Below, piece by piece: positions 35,662 to 45,415 of a stretch of 64,000 nucleotides of DNA. Position 1 is the stretch's first letter, and each line of letters begins with the position of its first letter. The DNA comes from Methylobacter sp. Lineage in GTDB: Bacteria; Pseudomonadota; Gammaproteobacteria; Methylococcales; Methylomonadaceae. The stretch is from the NCBI RefSeq assembly GCF_030680395.1, contig NZ_JAUXVR010000021.1, positions 1-64,000 on the forward strand, written 5' to 3'. The notes below the pieces were generated by a model that saw nothing but the letters and a program-made list of their open reading frames with translations, made no database searches and was not told where the DNA came from. The position numbers and the translations under genes are program-made.

Positions 35662-36450
35662 ATGACAGAACGCGCATTATGGGTAGCTAAAACCGGTCTG
35701 GATGCCCAACAAACAAGAATGGCGGTTATTTCCAATAACCTGGCGAACGTAAATACGACCGGTTTCAAAAAAGACCGTGCAATGTTTGATGATCTTATGT
35801 ATCAGAATATTCGCCAGGTCGGTGGGCAAACCACGCAAAATACTCAATCTCCAACGGGGACACAGTTGGGAACCGGTGTCAGAACGGTTTCAACCGAAAA
35901 AGTTCATACCCAAGGCAATGTCCAGCAAACAGAAAATGCATTGGATGTGGCAATTAATGGCCGGGGGTTCCTGCAAATTCTCATGCCAAACGGCGATATT
36001 AATTATACCCGTGACGGCTCCTTAAAATTAGACTCAACGGGGCAGTTGGTCACTTCAAACGGATTAACGCTGGATCCTGCGATCACCGTACCTGTCGATG
36101 CGGAAAGTGTCACTATCGGTACCGACGGCACGGTATCCGCTAAGCAACCGGGTGTTGCTGCGCCGACCGTGATAGGGCAAATTCAGACCGCTAATTTTAT
36201 CAATCCTACCGGTTTGGAGGCGGTTGGCGACAATCTCTATCGGGAATCTGCCGCCAGCGGTGCGCCGATAGTGGGTACGCCGGGGCAAGGAGAATATGGA
36301 ACTTTGAATCAGGGGGCATTGGAAACTTCCAATGTCAATGTTGTTGAGGAGCTGGTCAATATGATTGAAACCCAACGGGCTTATGAGATGAACTCCAAGG
36401 CGATTTCAACAGCCGATCAGATGCTGTCCTTTGTGACGCAACAGTTATAA
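35662..36450 (+). CDS. flgG: Flagellar distal rod protein FlgG
   Basis: 262 residues. The distal rod subunit forms the part of the rod inside the P and L rings. ERALWVAKTGLDAQQTRMAV with NNLANVNTTGFKKDRAMFDD, YTRDGSLKLDSTGQLV and LETSNVNVVEELVNMIETQRAYEMNSK are all diagnostic. An ideal ribosome site (AAGGAG) lies 7 bases upstream of the ATG. It is first in the flgGHIJ group. Confidence 0.97.
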   Translation: MTERALWVAKTGLDAQQTRMAVISNNLANVNTTGFKKDRAMFDDLMYQNIRQVGGQTTQNTQSPTGTQLGTGVRTVSTEKVHTQGNVQQTENALDVAINGRGFLQILMPNGDINYTRDGSLKLDSTGQLVTSNGLTLDPAITVPVDAESVTIGTDGTVSAKQPGVAAPTVIGQIQTANFINPTGLEAVGDNLYRESAASGAPIVGTPGQGEYGTLNQGALETSNVNVVEELVNMIETQRAYEMNSKAISTADQMLSFVTQQL

Positions 36451-36465
36451 GTCAGGAGCGATGGC

Positions 36466-37164
36466 ATGATGACTCAAAGATTTGGTTTCAATAATTGCGC
36501 AATGCCCTGCGTTCTTGCAGTCATGCTGTCTCTGTTAGAAGCTTGTACACCGATACCGTCAAAAGATCCCGCATTTGGCCCCGTTGCACCGGCTGACTTA
36601 AGGCCGCCTGTGCAAAACAGCGGGTCAATCTATCAGTCCGGTTACGATATGCGCCTGTTTGAAGACCATACGGCAAAAAGGGTCGGAGATATTCTGACCA
36701 TTACCCTGCTGGAGAGAACCCAGGCGAAAAAGGCTGGCGATCTTAATACCAAGAAAGATACCAGTATGTCGGTTTCGGCACCTACGTTGTTCGGTGTGGC
36801 GGCAGCTACCGTGCTGGGGAAAGATGTGGAAACCGAAATCGCGTCAACAAAAGAATTTACAGGGGAAGGCCAGTCTAATCAGAGCAATAGTTTAAGCGGC
36901 AATATTTCCGTTACGGTTGTTGAACTGTTACCCAATGGCAATTTGAGTGTACGGGGCGAGAAAAGAGTCACCTTAAATCAGGGCGATGAGTTTATCAGGT
37001 TATCGGGCATCGTCAGGCCGGTAGATATAAATTCATCCAATATTATTACCTCGGATAAAGTTGCCGATGTAACCATTATGTATATCGGCGATGGCGCCAT
37101 GGCTGATGCCAGTAAAATGGGCTGGGTGGCAAGATTTATTAATAGCGCATGGTTCCCATTTTAA
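36466..37164 (+). CDS. flgH: Flagellar L-ring lipoprotein FlgH
   Basis: 232 residues. An outer-membrane lipoprotein that forms the L ring. The signal peptide ends in a lipobox ([10 protein letters not shown], Cys about residue 26). Conserved parts follow: [23 protein letters not shown] with [32 protein letters not shown], and [27 protein letters not shown] lies 8 bases before the ATG at 36466. It begins 15 bp after flgG. Confidence 0.95.
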   Translation: MMTQRFGFNNCAMPCVLAVMLSLLEACTPIPSKDPAFGPVAPADLRPPVQNSGSIYQSGYDMRLFEDHTAKRVGDILTITLLERTQAKKAGDLNTKKDTSMSVSAPTLFGVAAATVLGKDVETEIASTKEFTGEGQSNQSNSLSGNISVTVVELLPNGNLSVRGEKRVTLNQGDEFIRLSGIVRPVDINSSNIITSDKVADVTIMYIGDGAMADASKMGWVARFINSAWFPF

Positions 37165-37177
37165 AAAGGACATGGAC

Positions 37178-38281
37178 ATGAACATACTACAACAGCGCTT
37201 TATGCTAATTCTCCTACTGGGTAGTGTTTACAGCGGATCGGTTTGTGCTGAACGCATCAAGGATATTGCTTCTATTGAGGGCGTACGCAGCAATCAGCTG
37301 GTAGGCTACGGCTTGGTAGTCGGACTGGATAAATCCGGCGATAAAACAACATTTACCGGACAAAGCTTACGCAGTATGTTGGCTCGTCTTGGGCTGACTT
37401 TACCCCCTGGTGTCGACCCTAAATCAAAGAACATTGCGGCCGTCTCCATTCAGGCTGAGCTGCCGGCATTTGCCAAACCAGGGCAAGCGATTGATGTTAC
37501 CGTTTCTTCTCTTGGCGATGCAAAAAGTTTACGCGGCGGTACGTTGTTAATGAGCCCGTTGAAAGGAGCTGATGGACAAGTCTATGCCATCGCTCAGGGA
37601 AGTTTGGTTGTGAGCGGTCTGAGCGCATCGGGACAGGATGGTTCAAGCGTTACCGTCAATAATCCCAATGTAGGGCGTATTCCCAACGGTGCAACTGTCG
37701 AGCGCACTGTTAACACCTCTTTTGCTGAAGGTGATGCGTTGATTTTTAATCTGCATTCTTCAGATTTTACTACGGCCAATCGCATGGCGGATTCTATTAA
37801 TAAAGTATTGGGTGCTAATACGGCAAAGGCAATCGATGCGACTTCTGTCAGGGTTACGGCACCGGTAGATCCCACTCAAAAAGTGACATTTGCTTCGGTG
37901 GTAGAAAATATGATGGTTGTTCCCGATGATGCGCCGGCGCGTGTCATTGTTAATTCCCGCACCGGAACTGTCGTTATTAACGGTAAGGTCAGGGTGCAAC
38001 CTGCGGCGGTATCTCATGGCAGTTTGACAGTCACTATCAGCGAAGATCCTCAGGTCAGTCAGCCAGACGCATTTTCCAATGGACAAACGGTAGTTACACC
38101 GAAATCCAACCTAAAGGTTGAAGAAGAAAAAAATCACATGTTTGTGTTTAATCCCGGCGTTTCCCTGGATGAAATCGTTCAGGCAGTCAATAACGTAGGC
38201 GCCGCCCCCAGCGATTTGGTGGCTATTCTTGAGGCGCTGAAATCAGCCGGTTCCTTACATGCCGAGTTAATTGTTATCTAA
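37178..38281 (+). CDS. flgI: Flagellar P-ring protein FlgI
   Basis: 367 residues with a Sec signal peptide ([24 protein letters not shown]). The mature protein starts [21 protein letters not shown]. It is periplasmic and forms the P ring in the peptidoglycan with help from Flg[20 protein letters not shown] and the end [22 protein letters not shown] are family marks. The start at 37178 is chosen because AAGGA sits 7 bases before it. The nearer ATG at 37172 is too close, and the longer frame from 37091 overlaps flgH. Confidence 0.95.
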   Translation: MNILQQRFMLILLLGSVYSGSVCAERIKDIASIEGVRSNQLVGYGLVVGLDKSGDKTTFTGQSLRSMLARLGLTLPPGVDPKSKNIAAVSIQAELPAFAKPGQAIDVTVSSLGDAKSLRGGTLLMSPLKGADGQVYAIAQGSLVVSGLSASGQDGSSVTVNNPNVGRIPNGATVERTVNTSFAEGDALIFNLHSSDFTTANRMADSINKVLGANTAKAIDATSVRVTAPVDPTQKVTFASVVENMMVVPDDAPARVIVNSRTGTVVINGKVRVQPAAVSHGSLTVTISEDPQVSQPDAFSNGQTVVTPKSNLKVEEEKNHMFVFNPGVSLDEIVQAVNNVGAAPSDLVAILEALKSAGSLHAELIVI

Positions 38282-38322
38282 ATATGCTGATTTTTAAGCG
38301 TTCTATTTAGGCGGAGGTTGTT

Positions 38323-39435
38323 ATGTTAAATGCACAAAATGCCGATGTTTATACCGACTTTAACAGTCTGGCTAAATTAAAAAGTCAGGCCAGAAAAGAG
38401 TCGCCGGAAGCATTGAAAGAAGTTGCCAAACAGTTTGAGTCAATTTTTCTAAATAACGTGCTTAAAAGTATGCGCGATGCAAAGCTGGGTGACGGCGCCA
38501 TGGATAATGATCAAAGTAAATTTTATAACGATATGTATGATCAGCAGTTAGCCGTGCATTTGTCGGGCTCTCCGGGCGTCGGCCTCGCTGACTTAATCGT
38601 CAAGCAACTGGGGCCCGATAAGCCTAAAAACGAGAAGCAGGATGTCGAAGATTACCTGAATAAATCAGGCGGTATATCAAGTGGTTCCGAACAGGTTCAT
38701 GTCCTTAACCGGCAGGCTGGCGGAAAAACCGGCAACTCCACTACCGGTTTTGAAGAGGGTCAGGTTAAGGTGGCTCCTTATCTGCACGATACGACTGCAA
38801 GGATGCAGGAGGTAGAGCAACGCATGGAGCGGTTGCCGAGAAGCCCACTTAATGAGATGGATGAGCTTCCATTCAATAGTGAGTCCGCTTTGCCGATGCA
38901 ATCTAAAGCGGCATTAAAGGCCGATCACGCATTGCCGATACAGTCGTCAGAAGAGTTTGTCAGACGGCTGCATCCTTATGCTGAGCAGGCCGCAAAGGAA
39001 TTAGGCGTGGAACCCAAGGTGATTTTGGCGCAAGCTGCTCTGGAAAGCGGCTGGGGACGCTCGGTAATAAAAAATAGCAATGGTAGCAACAGTTTTAATC
39101 TGTTTAACATTAAAGCTGATAAAGCTTGGCAGGGTAAGCAGGCGCAAGTGGCTACACTGGAATTTGACCAGGGTATTCCTAAAAAAGTTAATGCGGGCTT
39201 TAGATCCTACAATTCATTTAAGGAAAGCTTTAGGGATTATGTCGATTTTATAAAAAGTAATCCACGTTATGGCGATGCATTAAAAAAAGCGGGCAATGCG
39301 GAACAATATATGCATGAGTTACAGCGGGCAGGTTATGCAACCGATCCGAAATACGCCGACAAGGTAATGAGCATCTATCAAGGTAATACGATGGCCGAGT
39401 TTGAGCCTGATGTCATTATGGCGATGAATCAATGA
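38323..39435 (+). CDS. flgJ: Rod-assembly muramidase FlgJ
   Basis: 370 residues with two domains. The N-terminal rod-capping domain (about 1-100) has AKQFESIFLNNVLKSMRDAKLG. After a long linker of about 100 residues, the C-terminal glucosaminidase-type domain (about 205-365) begins FVRRLHPYAEQAAKELGVEPKVILAQAALESGWG, where Glu of ALESGWG is the presumed catalytic acid, and includes NSNNLFNIKA-like and FRSYNSFKESFRDYVDFI. It opens the peptidoglycan for the rod. The two-domain form is typical of beta- and gammaproteobacteria. Confidence 0.95.
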   Translation: MLNAQNADVYTDFNSLAKLKSQARKESPEALKEVAKQFESIFLNNVLKSMRDAKLGDGAMDNDQSKFYNDMYDQQLAVHLSGSPGVGLADLIVKQLGPDKPKNEKQDVEDYLNKSGGISSGSEQVHVLNRQAGGKTGNSTTGFEEGQVKVAPYLHDTTARMQEVEQRMERLPRSPLNEMDELPFNSESALPMQSKAALKADHALPIQSSEEFVRRLHPYAEQAAKELGVEPKVILAQAALESGWGRSVIKNSNGSNSFNLFNIKADKAWQGKQAQVATLEFDQGIPKKVNAGFRSYNSFKESFRDYVDFIKSNPRYGDALKKAGNAEQYMHELQRAGYATDPKYADKVMSIYQGNTMAEFEPDVIMAMNQ

Positions 39436-39478
39436 TCCAGTTAAGTTCGGTATTTAAGTTCCGGAACAGGACGCTATC

Positions 39479-41320
39479 ATGAGTGGAATATTATCAACGT
39501 CATTGTCAGGACTGATGGCAGCCCAGCGCTCATTGGAAGCTGTGCAACATAATATTTCCAATGTAAATACAGAGGGGTATAGCCGTCAGAGAGTTGAGCA
39601 AAGCTCTAATGCTGCACAATTCACCGGTGATGGATATGTCGGTCAGGGCGTAAACGTCACCAATATCACGCGCAGTTACGACCAGTTTATTAATAAACAA
39701 TTAAGTTCCAGTCTCTCAGCATTCGGAGATGTGGATCGTTACCGCCAGCTTGCTGCAAACGTCGATAATATAATGGCCGATCCTAGTACCGGCATCGCTC
39801 CTGCCATGAAGCGTTTTTTTAATGCCGTGAATGAAGTGGCGGACGACCCTTCATCGATTCCTTCCCGGCAGGTCATGTTGTCTGAGGCGGGAATTTTAAC
39901 GCAAAGCTTCAATACGATGAACGGCAGGTTTGAAAATATACGCGCGCTTAACAACAGCGATATAGGAATAATGGTTGATGATATTAATTCTTTAGCCAAA
40001 TCAATAGCCGATCTTAATGTACAAATTCTGGCAGACTTAGGTAAAACACAAGGCATGAGACAGCCTAATGACTTGCTGGATAAGCAGGATGTTTTGTTGT
40101 CAAGGTTATCCGAGATAGTCAACGTTTCTGTAGTCAAACAGAGAGACGGTATGTCCAGTGTTTTTATCGGTAATGGACAGGCGCTGGTTCTTAATGGTGG
40201 AGTGGCGACATTTACCACTATTCAGTCTAAATTCGATCCGGGTCGGCTGGAAATCGGGATTAAGACAGCTAATGGCATCATGGAGATGACCGGCCAAATC
40301 AGTGGCGGTTCGTTGGGGGGGGCATTAAGATTTCGGGATGAAGTGCTGGATCAGGCACAACAACAACTGGGTCTGGTTGCCGCCGGTTTGACAATGGAGC
40401 TTAACGGGCTTCACAAGAAAGGTTTTGACTTGAACGGCACGGCAGGAACGGCATTATTTAACTTTTCAGGCAGTGAAGTTCCTGTTGTTCAAAGTCCGTT
40501 TAATAGCGGCAACGCGGTTATTACCGCTAATTTTCAGGATGTAAATGTCAATCCATCGGCAGCCGGAAGTCTGGATTTTAGTGATTTTAACTTGAAGTAT
40601 GTTAATGCCGGCGGCGGAGTTGATTACACCCTGACCAGAATACGGGATAACCAGGTCATTAATCTTACGTCCACCAATGTGGGAGGGATTGCTACCTTAT
40701 CGTTTGCAGCTACTCAACCCGCAAGCACCACCATAACCACTTTGCCGGGCATTAATATAACAGTTGATTTGAGTGGAGGAAAAACCATATCTGCCGGGGA
40801 TGAAGCTTTAATCAGGCCGACTTATAGCGCCGCTCAGAAAATTCGGGTCAATATTGACGATCCGAGAAAAATCGCGGCAGCGACCAATATAGAAATCGAC
40901 CTCGTGACCAAATTGCCTGTACCAAAACGTGATGCGTTAAATAATCCGGTTGTAGATGTATTGGGTAATCCCGTTTATGTCACCATTAACGGGCCGATGG
41001 CCGGCGATAATCGAAATGCATTACAACTGGCAGATGTTGAGAATAAATTGGGTATGATAGGAGGGACCGCCTCATTTGGCGATGCTTATGGACAAATTGT
41101 TTCCGGCGTTGGAACTTTGACGCGAGCAGCAGAATTTGGTTCTTCTGCACAAAGAGCGTTATTAAATCAGGCAAAGGAATCCAGGGAGAGCTTGGCAGGT
41201 GTGAATTTGGACGAAGAGGCCGCTAACTTAATAAGGTTTCAGCAAGCTTATCAGGCATCCGCACAATCAATTGCGATAGCCAAGTCCTTGTTTGATATGT
41301 TGATAGGCGCAGTTAGGTAG
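39479..41320 (+). CDS. flgK: Hook-filament junction protein FlgK (HAP1)
   Basis: 613 residues, slightly longer than the enteric 547. N-terminus: ILSTSLSGLMAAQRSLEAVQHNISNVNTEGYSRQRVE. C-terminus: GVNLDEEAANLIRFQQAYQASAQSIAIAKSLFDML. Both match the D0/D1 ends of FlgK. It joins the hook to the filament. FlgN would be its chaperone. It lies 43 bp after flgJ. A sigma-28-like site was looked for here, and none good enough was found. Confidence 0.96.
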   Translation: MSGILSTSLSGLMAAQRSLEAVQHNISNVNTEGYSRQRVEQSSNAAQFTGDGYVGQGVNVTNITRSYDQFINKQLSSSLSAFGDVDRYRQLAANVDNIMADPSTGIAPAMKRFFNAVNEVADDPSSIPSRQVMLSEAGILTQSFNTMNGRFENIRALNNSDIGIMVDDINSLAKSIADLNVQILADLGKTQGMRQPNDLLDKQDVLLSRLSEIVNVSVVKQRDGMSSVFIGNGQALVLNGGVATFTTIQSKFDPGRLEIGIKTANGIMEMTGQISGGSLGGALRFRDEVLDQAQQQLGLVAAGLTMELNGLHKKGFDLNGTAGTALFNFSGSEVPVVQSPFNSGNAVITANFQDVNVNPSAAGSLDFSDFNLKYVNAGGGVDYTLTRIRDNQVINLTSTNVGGIATLSFAATQPASTTITTLPGINITVDLSGGKTISAGDEALIRPTYSAAQKIRVNIDDPRKIAAATNIEIDLVTKLPVPKRDALNNPVVDVLGNPVYVTINGPMAGDNRNALQLADVENKLGMIGGTASFGDAYGQIVSGVGTLTRAAEFGSSAQRALLNQAKESRESLAGVNLDEEAANLIRFQQAYQASAQSIAIAKSLFDMLIGAVR

Positions 41321-41331
41321 GAGTAATAGTA

Positions 41332-43419
41332 ATGAGAATTTCAACAGCTTGGGCACAACAGCTTAGTGTCGATGCAATGGCAGGTCAGCAAACCAAATTG
41401 GCTAAGGTGCAGCAGCAATTAAGCTCTGGACTTAAAGTGTCAACACCTGCTGAAGACCCTGCAGCGGCAGTAAGGATATTGGATTTAGACAGAACGATTG
41501 CAAAAACAAATCAGTATCAAAATAATATTGCTACTACTCGCGGCCGGTTGAATATTGAGGAATCCGCTTTGGGAACTTCAGTCAACATATTAGGTCGCGC
41601 TAAAGAGCTGGCTATTCAAGCGATGACTCCCGCTTTAAGCAGTAGTGACAGGTTAACGATCAAGACTGAAGTGGATCAGATGATTCTAGGATTGGCTGAC
41701 GTGGCAAATACCAAAAACGCCAATGGTGAATTTATTTTTTCTGGCTATCTTTCGACGGTGCCCGCTTTTGCGATACATCCCACAACCGGAGAATATGTTT
41801 ATCAAGGCGGTACGCAGCAGCGGGCTTTGCAAATTAGTCCGACAAGGCAGGTGGCTGATGGCGACTTGGGATTTAATGTGTTCGAAAACATTAGCTCAAG
41901 CAGTCCTGCTGCTGATGAGAATGGCAAGCGTAGTATTTTCAATACCTTAAAGGCGTTGTCTGAGGGATTGAGCGCTACTTTTAACGCCAGCCCCGCCGAA
42001 ATTACCGGTGACAGGTTTTTGCGGTACGGGCTGGATTATACGGCTCCTCTTTCTACAATTACTGCGCCAGGTCAATCGGATCCAAAGACCGTTACCAGCT
42101 TTAACTTTAATACCACTGTTGCGCCGCAGGTTGATGGAACGAATACAAGTGCCTTTTTAGGTGTGGGTGGTGGTGGGCAGGCTGCACTTAATTTTTCCGG
42201 TGTTTCGAATTTGGCTCAATTCAACGTCAATGGTGCGTCGGTTACCCTGACTCAGGCCTATGCCACCAAGGATGCTCTTGCCTTGGATATTCAAAACCAG
42301 CTTCAGGCTAATGCCGGTATGAATGGTTACACCGCTGTATTTGCCGGCAACGACCTTGTCATCACCAATACGGGCTCCACTGCAGCCGTTGAGGTTACCT
42401 TTGCGGATACTAATGCGATTGCGGCTGGTTTTGTTAATTCGGCAGGTGCCATAGGTGCTGCGGCAGTTCCCACCACTAATGCGACCTTCTCAGTGGATGG
42501 TACGTCCATCACTCTTGATGGTGCGGACACCAACATTACAGGTGTGGTCGCGGAAATAAATACCAAAATCCAGGCATCCACTCTTGCGGATAAAGCCAAT
42601 TACCTGGCGACACTCGACGGTTCCGGTAAGCTTGTGATCACTCATTGGGGTTCCACCACTCCCGTTTCTATCACGGTTCCTGCCGGACAGGCCGGGACTA
42701 ACGCCACGAACGCAGGTATTACCGGATCTACTGGTATTGTCGGGACGGTAGCGGAAGGAACCGCCTTTGATTTGGTTGCCAATGTGGAGATGCTTCCTGC
42801 TACTGTACCGGCAACACTAGCCGCTATTACAGCCCCTATAAATCTGACTGGAAAAAAGTTTACCGGTGTGGACGGTATGGTTTCCGAGATTAATGCGCAA
42901 CTTGCAGCAACCCCCGGCGGTTTGCTGTCTGCCGCCTTTATTACGCCAAACACCAATTTTGCTGCAGGTTCCCATTTTAGCGATGTCATTCAAGTGCGGA
43001 GCAATGGTAATAGAATCGAGTTTTTCTCAGTAGTCAAAGGGGATACCTCCAGCATAACAATTAATAATACTTCAGGAACATTTTTAACGGATGCCGGTTT
43101 TATTGATGGTCAGAGCAAGACAGGAGCCGGCGCACAGACATTTCAAAGTCAGTTTGATGATGTATTAAAAGATCTCGATGCTGCCCAGGATAGTTTTTTG
43201 CAGGCAAGAACCAGTGTTGGGGTGCGTATGAATGCTCTGGATGATCAAGAATCCCAAAATGAGAAATTTGTATTGGACACCAAGATAACACTTTCCGAAA
43301 CGCAAGATCTGGATTACGCAGAGGCAATCAGTCGGTTCCAATTGCAAACCGCTGCTTTGCAGGCCGCGCAACAGACTTTTTCCAAGGTGAAAGAATTATC
43401 GTTGTTTAATTATCTCTAA
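41332..43419 (+). CDS. flgL: Enlarged hook-filament junction protein FlgL (HAP3)
   Basis: 695 residues, against 317 in enterics. The ends are flagellin-like D0/D1 helices: MRISTAWAQQLSVDAMAGQQ with LAKVQQQLSSGLKVSTPAEDP, and QDLDYAEAISRFQLQTAALQAAQQTFSKV. Residues about 255-570 are extra beta modules of the type (FN/FS)V(N/D)G.S(V/I)TL. They align in order with the flagellin variable region of this window, for example FNFNTTVAPQVDG with flagellin [13 protein letters not shown]. It lies 11 bp after flgK and closes the operon. Confidence 0.93.
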   Translation: MRISTAWAQQLSVDAMAGQQTKLAKVQQQLSSGLKVSTPAEDPAAAVRILDLDRTIAKTNQYQNNIATTRGRLNIEESALGTSVNILGRAKELAIQAMTPALSSSDRLTIKTEVDQMILGLADVANTKNANGEFIFSGYLSTVPAFAIHPTTGEYVYQGGTQQRALQISPTRQVADGDLGFNVFENISSSSPAADENGKRSIFNTLKALSEGLSATFNASPAEITGDRFLRYGLDYTAPLSTITAPGQSDPKTVTSFNFNTTVAPQVDGTNTSAFLGVGGGGQAALNFSGVSNLAQFNVNGASVTLTQAYATKDALALDIQNQLQANAGMNGYTAVFAGNDLVITNTGSTAAVEVTFADTNAIAAGFVNSAGAIGAAAVPTTNATFSVDGTSITLDGADTNITGVVAEINTKIQASTLADKANYLATLDGSGKLVITHWGSTTPVSITVPAGQAGTNATNAGITGSTGIVGTVAEGTAFDLVANVEMLPATVPATLAAITAPINLTGKKFTGVDGMVSEINAQLAATPGGLLSAAFITPNTNFAAGSHFSDVIQVRSNGNRIEFFSVVKGDTSSITINNTSGTFLTDAGFIDGQSKTGAGAQTFQSQFDDVLKDLDAAQDSFLQARTSVGVRMNALDDQESQNEKFVLDTKITLSETQDLDYAEAISRFQLQTAALQAAQQTFSKVKELSLFNYL

Positions 43420-43458
43420 TGCCGGGCTAGTTCTTTCTGAAAGCAGGGCAGGCTGGTA

Positions 43459-43491
43459 AAAGGTGAATCCGCTTTAAAGACGCACCTTTTA
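43459..43491. terminator. Probable bidirectional terminator after flgL
   Basis: AAAAGGTG pairs with CACCTTTT around a 17-base loop, in the gap between flgL and a convergent small gene. Confidence 0.5.
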
Positions 43492-43500
43492 AAAGTTGGA

Positions 43501-43743
43501 TTATGGATAAATGACTTTAGGTTCAAAATTGGCAGCCGGATATTTAGGATCGAACTCGGTTGCCTTTTCTACGGGTTTTTGGCCTGGACATTTTGGTGAA
43601 GATTTGACTGAATCTTTGTCGATATAGATGACTTTAGGTTGAAAGTTTGCCGCAGGGTATTGGTCATCACTGCCCGCAGATACGGTTAATGAAGCTAACG
43701 CAATAACAGCAGTCGCCAATCCTAAGATAATTGTTTTTTTCAT
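43501..43743 (-). CDS. Small secreted protein with repeated PAANFxPKVIY motif
   Basis: 80 residues with a clear signal peptide (MKKTIILGLATAVIALASLTVSA). The mature part of about 57 residues contains YPAANFQPKVIY and YPAANFEPKVIY, 34 residues apart, the second at the very C-terminus. A single Cys lies between (SSPKCPG). I do not recognise the family. The short repeats and export suggest a periplasmic or surface binding role, but that is a guess. It stands alone after the flagellar operon, on the other strand. Confidence 0.75.
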   Translation of the reverse strand: MKKTIILGLATAVIALASLTVSAGSDDQYPAANFQPKVIYIDKDSVKSSPKCPGQKPVEKATEFDPKYPAANFEPKVIYP

Positions 43744-43781
43744 ATGATATTAACCTTGGGTAGTTTGTACAGCAAGCCCCG

Positions 43782-43851
43782 CTGGACAAATCGGGAGGAC
43801 AGCCGATTTGCATTAACCCGAAGGGCGTCAGGCAGGATAGCCTGACGTGAA
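43782..43851 (-). repeat. 70-bp double-hairpin repeat, copy 1
   Basis: The reverse complement of this stretch matches 63280-63349 closely (CACGTCAGGCTATCCTG, then CTGACGCCCTTCGGGT). The CGTCAGG/CCTGACG and CAAATC/GATTTG palindromes give two small hairpins. Confidence 0.7.
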
Positions 43852-43931
43852 TCCCCTATAACAAGGCTTGACGGCCAAGAGTATCAGGTATTTTTGGTGA
43901 ATCCGCAACTGTTTTTCGAGCGGGAATGCTG

Positions 43932-44669
43932 TCATAAAAGTTGTTTTATTTCAGGATGATTTTGCAGTAACTGCTGTCGGAAGGATTCAATAGCAAGCTC
44001 ATTACGGCGATCGCTTCGGGCGATAGGCACGATGATTTCACTAACAACCTGCATAGGTGATGCTGACAAAAATATCAGTCGGTCGGCCAGTGCAATGGCC
44101 TCGCGCAGATCGTGAGTGACAAATAAAACCGTATGCGGACGTTGTTGCCAGAGTTTCAGCAACAGCTCTCTTACTTGTCTTGCGGTCGGCGCATCCAGCG
44201 ACACAAAAGGCTCATCCATCAGCAACACTTCAGGATCAACGGCAAACGCCCTGATGATTGAGACTCGGCGGCTCATGCCTAACGACAGTCGTTCAGGATA
44301 AATATGTTGAGCAGGTGTTAACTGCATAACCTCAAGCAAGGCATCAATGACCTCGGGCGGCTGATGTTCATCCAATACCAGCTCAATATTTTCCCTGACC
44401 GTCCGCCAGGGCAGCAGCCTTGGATTCTGGAAAATGTAGCCGATCTTGGGATGCGTGTGTTGCTGCCCAACCAGAATTTCGCCGTCGTAGTCATTATCCA
44501 GGCCGGCAATAATATTCAGCAGCGTGGTTTTGCCGCAGCCGGACGGACCGACCAGGCAGGTAAACTCATTGGAATTTAGCGACAGCTTAAGGTTGGCGAT
44601 ACTCGGCGTTGTCGCAGTCGGGTAGGTTTTGTTGTTGATATTGATTTGGATGTCGGTCATCTGCGCCAC
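43932..44669 (-). CDS. ABC transporter ATPase, nitrate/sulfonate/taurine type
   Basis: 245 residues. Walker A GPSGCGKTTLL (about 40-50), Q-loop GYIFQNPRLLPWRTV, signature LSLGMSRRVSIIRA and Walker B VLLMDEPFVSLD. The signature is LSLGM rather than LSGGQ, a variant known in part of this subfamily. It powers uptake by the permease encoded just upstream, which it overlaps by 13 bases. The substrate cannot be deduced from the ATPase. Confidence 0.9.
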   Translation of the reverse strand: MAQMTDIQININNKTYPTATTPSIANLKLSLNSNEFTCLVGPSGCGKTTLLNIIAGLDNDYDGEILVGQQHTHPKIGYIFQNPRLLPWRTVRENIELVLDEHQPPEVIDALLEVMQLTPAQHIYPERLSLGMSRRVSIIRAFAVDPEVLLMDEPFVSLDAPTARQVRELLLKLWQQRPHTVLFVTHDLREAIALADRLIFLSASPMQVVSEIIVPIARSDRRNELAIESFRQQLLQNHPEIKQLL

Positions 44670-45403
44670 CGTAGCGCTTTTTTGTCCAGCGGTTTTAAAA
44701 TAAGCAGCTCTATCAGTTGAATGACAGCAACAAAAGCGACGGTATAAGCCAGAATACTCGCGACATCGAACAGTTGAAAGAACAAATGCAACTGATAGCC
44801 CATGCCGTTGCTGCGCCCTAATAACTCAACCACCAGAATGATTTTCCAGATCAAGGCCAGACCCGAACGGGTTGCGCCCATCACAAACGGATGCAGTTGC
44901 GGCCAGATCACATGAACCAGGGTTTTACGCTTGCCGAAATGGTAACAATGCGCCATGTCCAGTAAATCCTGATCCAGTGTGCGCGTACCTTCGCGGATGG
45001 TAACAATGACATTGGGCAGCTTGTTGATAACCACGGCGAGTATCGCCGCCGATTCGACCAGTCCGAACCAGACATAACACAATATAATGGTGACCAGGGC
45101 CGGGACATTTAAGAAAATCACCAGCCAGTTGTCGAAGAATGCATCGAGTTTTTTATTGCGCCCCAGGACTATGCCGATGGCGCAACCCAGCAACATCGCA
45201 ATGGTAAAACTGACCACCAGCCGGAGCAAGGTAACGCCCAGATGAAAGGGCAGTTGCCCAGATATACAGGCTTGCTGGAAAACCTTGGCTATAGCTTCGG
45301 GAGTCGGCAACGTGTTACTGTTTAAATAAACAGCCAAACCTTGCCAGATGGCTAAAAAAACCAGCAATGACAAGGTTGATAAAAAACTCTTAAGATTAAT
45401 CAA
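44657..45403 (-). CDS. ABC transporter permease, SsuC/TauC-like
   Basis: 248 residues with about six membrane spans. The inner-membrane subunit has the EAA-like loop (REGTRTLDQDLLDMAHCYHFGKR) that contacts the ATPase. The opening segment (FLAIWQGLAVYLNSNTLPTPEAIAKVFQQA) is typical for the taurine/sulfonate/nitrate group. It lies 12 bp after the binding-protein gene, on the same strand. Confidence 0.9.
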   Translation of the reverse strand: MINLKSFLSTLSLLVFLAIWQGLAVYLNSNTLPTPEAIAKVFQQACISGQLPFHLGVTLLRLVVSFTIAMLLGCAIGIVLGRNKKLDAFFDNWLVIFLNVPALVTIILCYVWFGLVESAAILAVVINKLPNVIVTIREGTRTLDQDLLDMAHCYHFGKRKTLVHVIWPQLHPFVMGATRSGLALIWKIILVVELLGRSNGMGYQLHLFFQLFDVASILAYTVAFVAVIQLIELLILKPLDKKALRWRR

Positions 45404-45415
45404 AACGAATCTGTG

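Noticed and set aside
39436-39478. Possible sigma-28 promoter between flgJ and flgK.
   Set aside because: The TTAAG and CCGGAAC pieces match the FliA consensus poorly, and the gap is only 43 bases; read-through from flgGHIJ is as likely.
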